Positions 63,329 through 64,000 of a DNA stretch of 64,000 bases are shown one piece after another. Source of the stretch: an uncultured Bacteroidota bacterium (lineage in GTDB: Bacteria > Bacteroidota > Bacteroidia > Flavobacteriales_D > Crocinitomicaceae); NCBI GenBank assembly GCA_937899625.1, contig CALCCB010000007.1, forward strand, positions 1 to 64,000. Direction: 5' to 3'. Made by a program: the position numbers and the translations under genes. Each line of letters opens with the position of its first letter. The first letter of the stretch is position 1. The notes under the pieces are model-generated. The model did not search any database. It worked only from the letters and a program-made list of their open reading frames with translations, and was not told the origin of the DNA.

Positions 63329-64000
63329 ATGAAGAAAACCTTGATCATAATAGGCAAATGGCTTGGTATTGCGATAATTTCTATCGTGGTAATAATTACT
63401 GCTTCCCTGTATTTTTTCAAGGATGAGATCTGTGGGATCGTAATCAACGAGATGAACAAGCACCTGAAAGCCAAGGTAGAAGTGGGCAAGGTGGATCTCA
63501 CCTTTTGGGGGTCGTTCCCTAATTTGAGTGTCGATTTCAACCACGTTTTTATACAGGATGCCTATCAGGATGCACGCTCTAAAGACACCTTGTTCTTTTC
63601 AGAAAGGGTGCGTCTTAAATTCAATCCTCTTGACATTTGGAAGGAGGAATATAAATTAAAAAAGGTAGAAGTTGCCCGTGGAAGTTTACAGTTGAGGATT
63701 CGTCAAGATGGCGCCGTGAACTATGATATCATGAAACCGTCTGAAGGTACTTCCTCATCAGAGTTTGAATTTGCGATCGAAGAAGTAGCTCTCGAAGGAT
63801 TGAGACTTCTGTATGATAATCAGGCTACTAAACAGTTCTATTCAGCGGATCTGAATGAAACCTCACTGAATGGAAACTTCAATGAAGAAAGATTTGATGT
63901 AGGTGTAAAAAGTGATCTGAAGATCCAGAAAGCGAAGAGTGGAGAAGTCTCTCTAATGAACAGAAAAAAAGCATCTTTGAATCTTAAAGTCACCGTTGAT
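63329..64000 (+). CDS. AsmA-like protein, 5' end only
   Basis: 224 codons run off the end of the window. MKKTLIIIGKWLGIAIISIV is a single N-terminal membrane helix; the following residues (AKVEVGKVDLTFWGSFPNLS, then VDFNHVFIQDAYQ and FNPLDIWKEEYKLKKVEVAR) match the AsmA N-terminal domain, with the usual VxxGxxxLxxxxxGxxN pattern (RGSLQLRIRQDGAVNYDIM). AsmA-like proteins are long bridge-like envelope proteins thought to move phospholipids to the outer membrane. Start chosen because it follows the promoter and gives the anchor helix. Confidence 0.88.
   Translation, partial: MKKTLIIIGKWLGIAIISIVVIITASLYFFKDEICGIVINEMNKHLKAKVEVGKVDLTFWGSFPNLSVDFNHVFIQDAYQDARSKDTLFFSERVRLKFNPLDIWKEEYKLKKVEVARGSLQLRIRQDGAVNYDIMKPSEGTSSSEFEFAIEEVALEGLRLLYDNQATKQFYSADLNETSLNGNFNEERFDVGVKSDLKIQKAKSGEVSLMNRKKASLNLKVTVD

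Noticed and set aside
1-64000. tRNA, rRNA, riboswitch, integrase or transposase genes
   Set aside because: None recognised on either strand; no cloverleaf or transposase motif was seen by eye. A covariance-model search would be needed to exclude small structured RNAs.

Overview
The window is chromosomal DNA of a member of the Bacteroidota, most likely the Flavobacteriales (Crocinitomicaceae or Cryomorphaceae-like; the family is inference). The signs are five proteins with type A and one with type B C-terminal signals of the type IX secretion system (T9SS), promoters of the TTG/TAnnTTTG kind used by the Bacteroidota sigma factor, few Shine-Dalgarno sites, an alpha2-type glycyl-tRNA synthetase, and lipoproteins with a Cys after a short signal. 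No rRNA, tRNA, insertion sequence or CRISPR array was seen. The layout is dense, with operons separated by strong hairpin terminators that mostly serve both strands.

Layout. 1-7.6 kb: secreted proteins, namely the 3' end of a T9SS cargo gene, a small repeat protein next to a 1180-residue cargo protein, an unknown secreted protein, and another cargo whose 3' end and terminator resemble the previous one. 7.9-13.8 kb: a small membrane protein, then a reverse operon of unknown secreted protein, uridine kinase and a very large NtrY-like sensor kinase. 13.8-16.8 kb: a thioredoxin-fold protein and a T9SS-secreted trypsin-like protease. 16.9-27.2 kb, reverse: HemW, S9 peptidase, VanZ-like protein and aldehyde dehydrogenase; then M20 dipeptidase, LEA-like lipoprotein, EngB and GlyRS. 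27.4-31.6 kb: a type B T9SS protein, and a reverse group of b-type membrane protein, cytochrome c lipoprotein and HflX. 31.7-36.1 kb: two amidohydrolase-fold genes, the second broken by one in-frame TAG. 36.1-40.6 kb: a T9SS cargo, superoxide dismutase, NifU-like protein, Mrp ATPase and a lipoprotein. 40.7-50 kb: a MerR-B12 regulator, LipB and a sugar-phosphate isomerase with neighbours, a thioesterase, and an envelope operon of a sulfatase-fold transferase with two glycosyltransferases. 50-53 kb: thioredoxin and a membrane pyrophosphatase. 53-64 kb: acyltransferase, VOC protein, SDR protein, a von Willebrand A protein, a duplicated non-coding element, a second sensor kinase, a DUF349 protein, a PfkB kinase and the start of an AsmA-like gene.

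The most unusual observations are: (1) the membrane pyrophosphatase carries a tail of about 95 residues rich in Cys, Met and His, and after its TGA stop the same frame continues for 27 codons that are again Cys-rich; (2) a single in-frame TAG splits an otherwise intact amidohydrolase gene; (3) a small secreted protein built of PxF...EK.AW...P..Y repeats sits 20 bases upstream of the largest T9SS cargo gene; (4) a ~108 bp non-coding element occurs twice in the 426 bp gap before the second sensor kinase; (5) a perfect inverted repeat overlaps the pyrophosphatase promoter.
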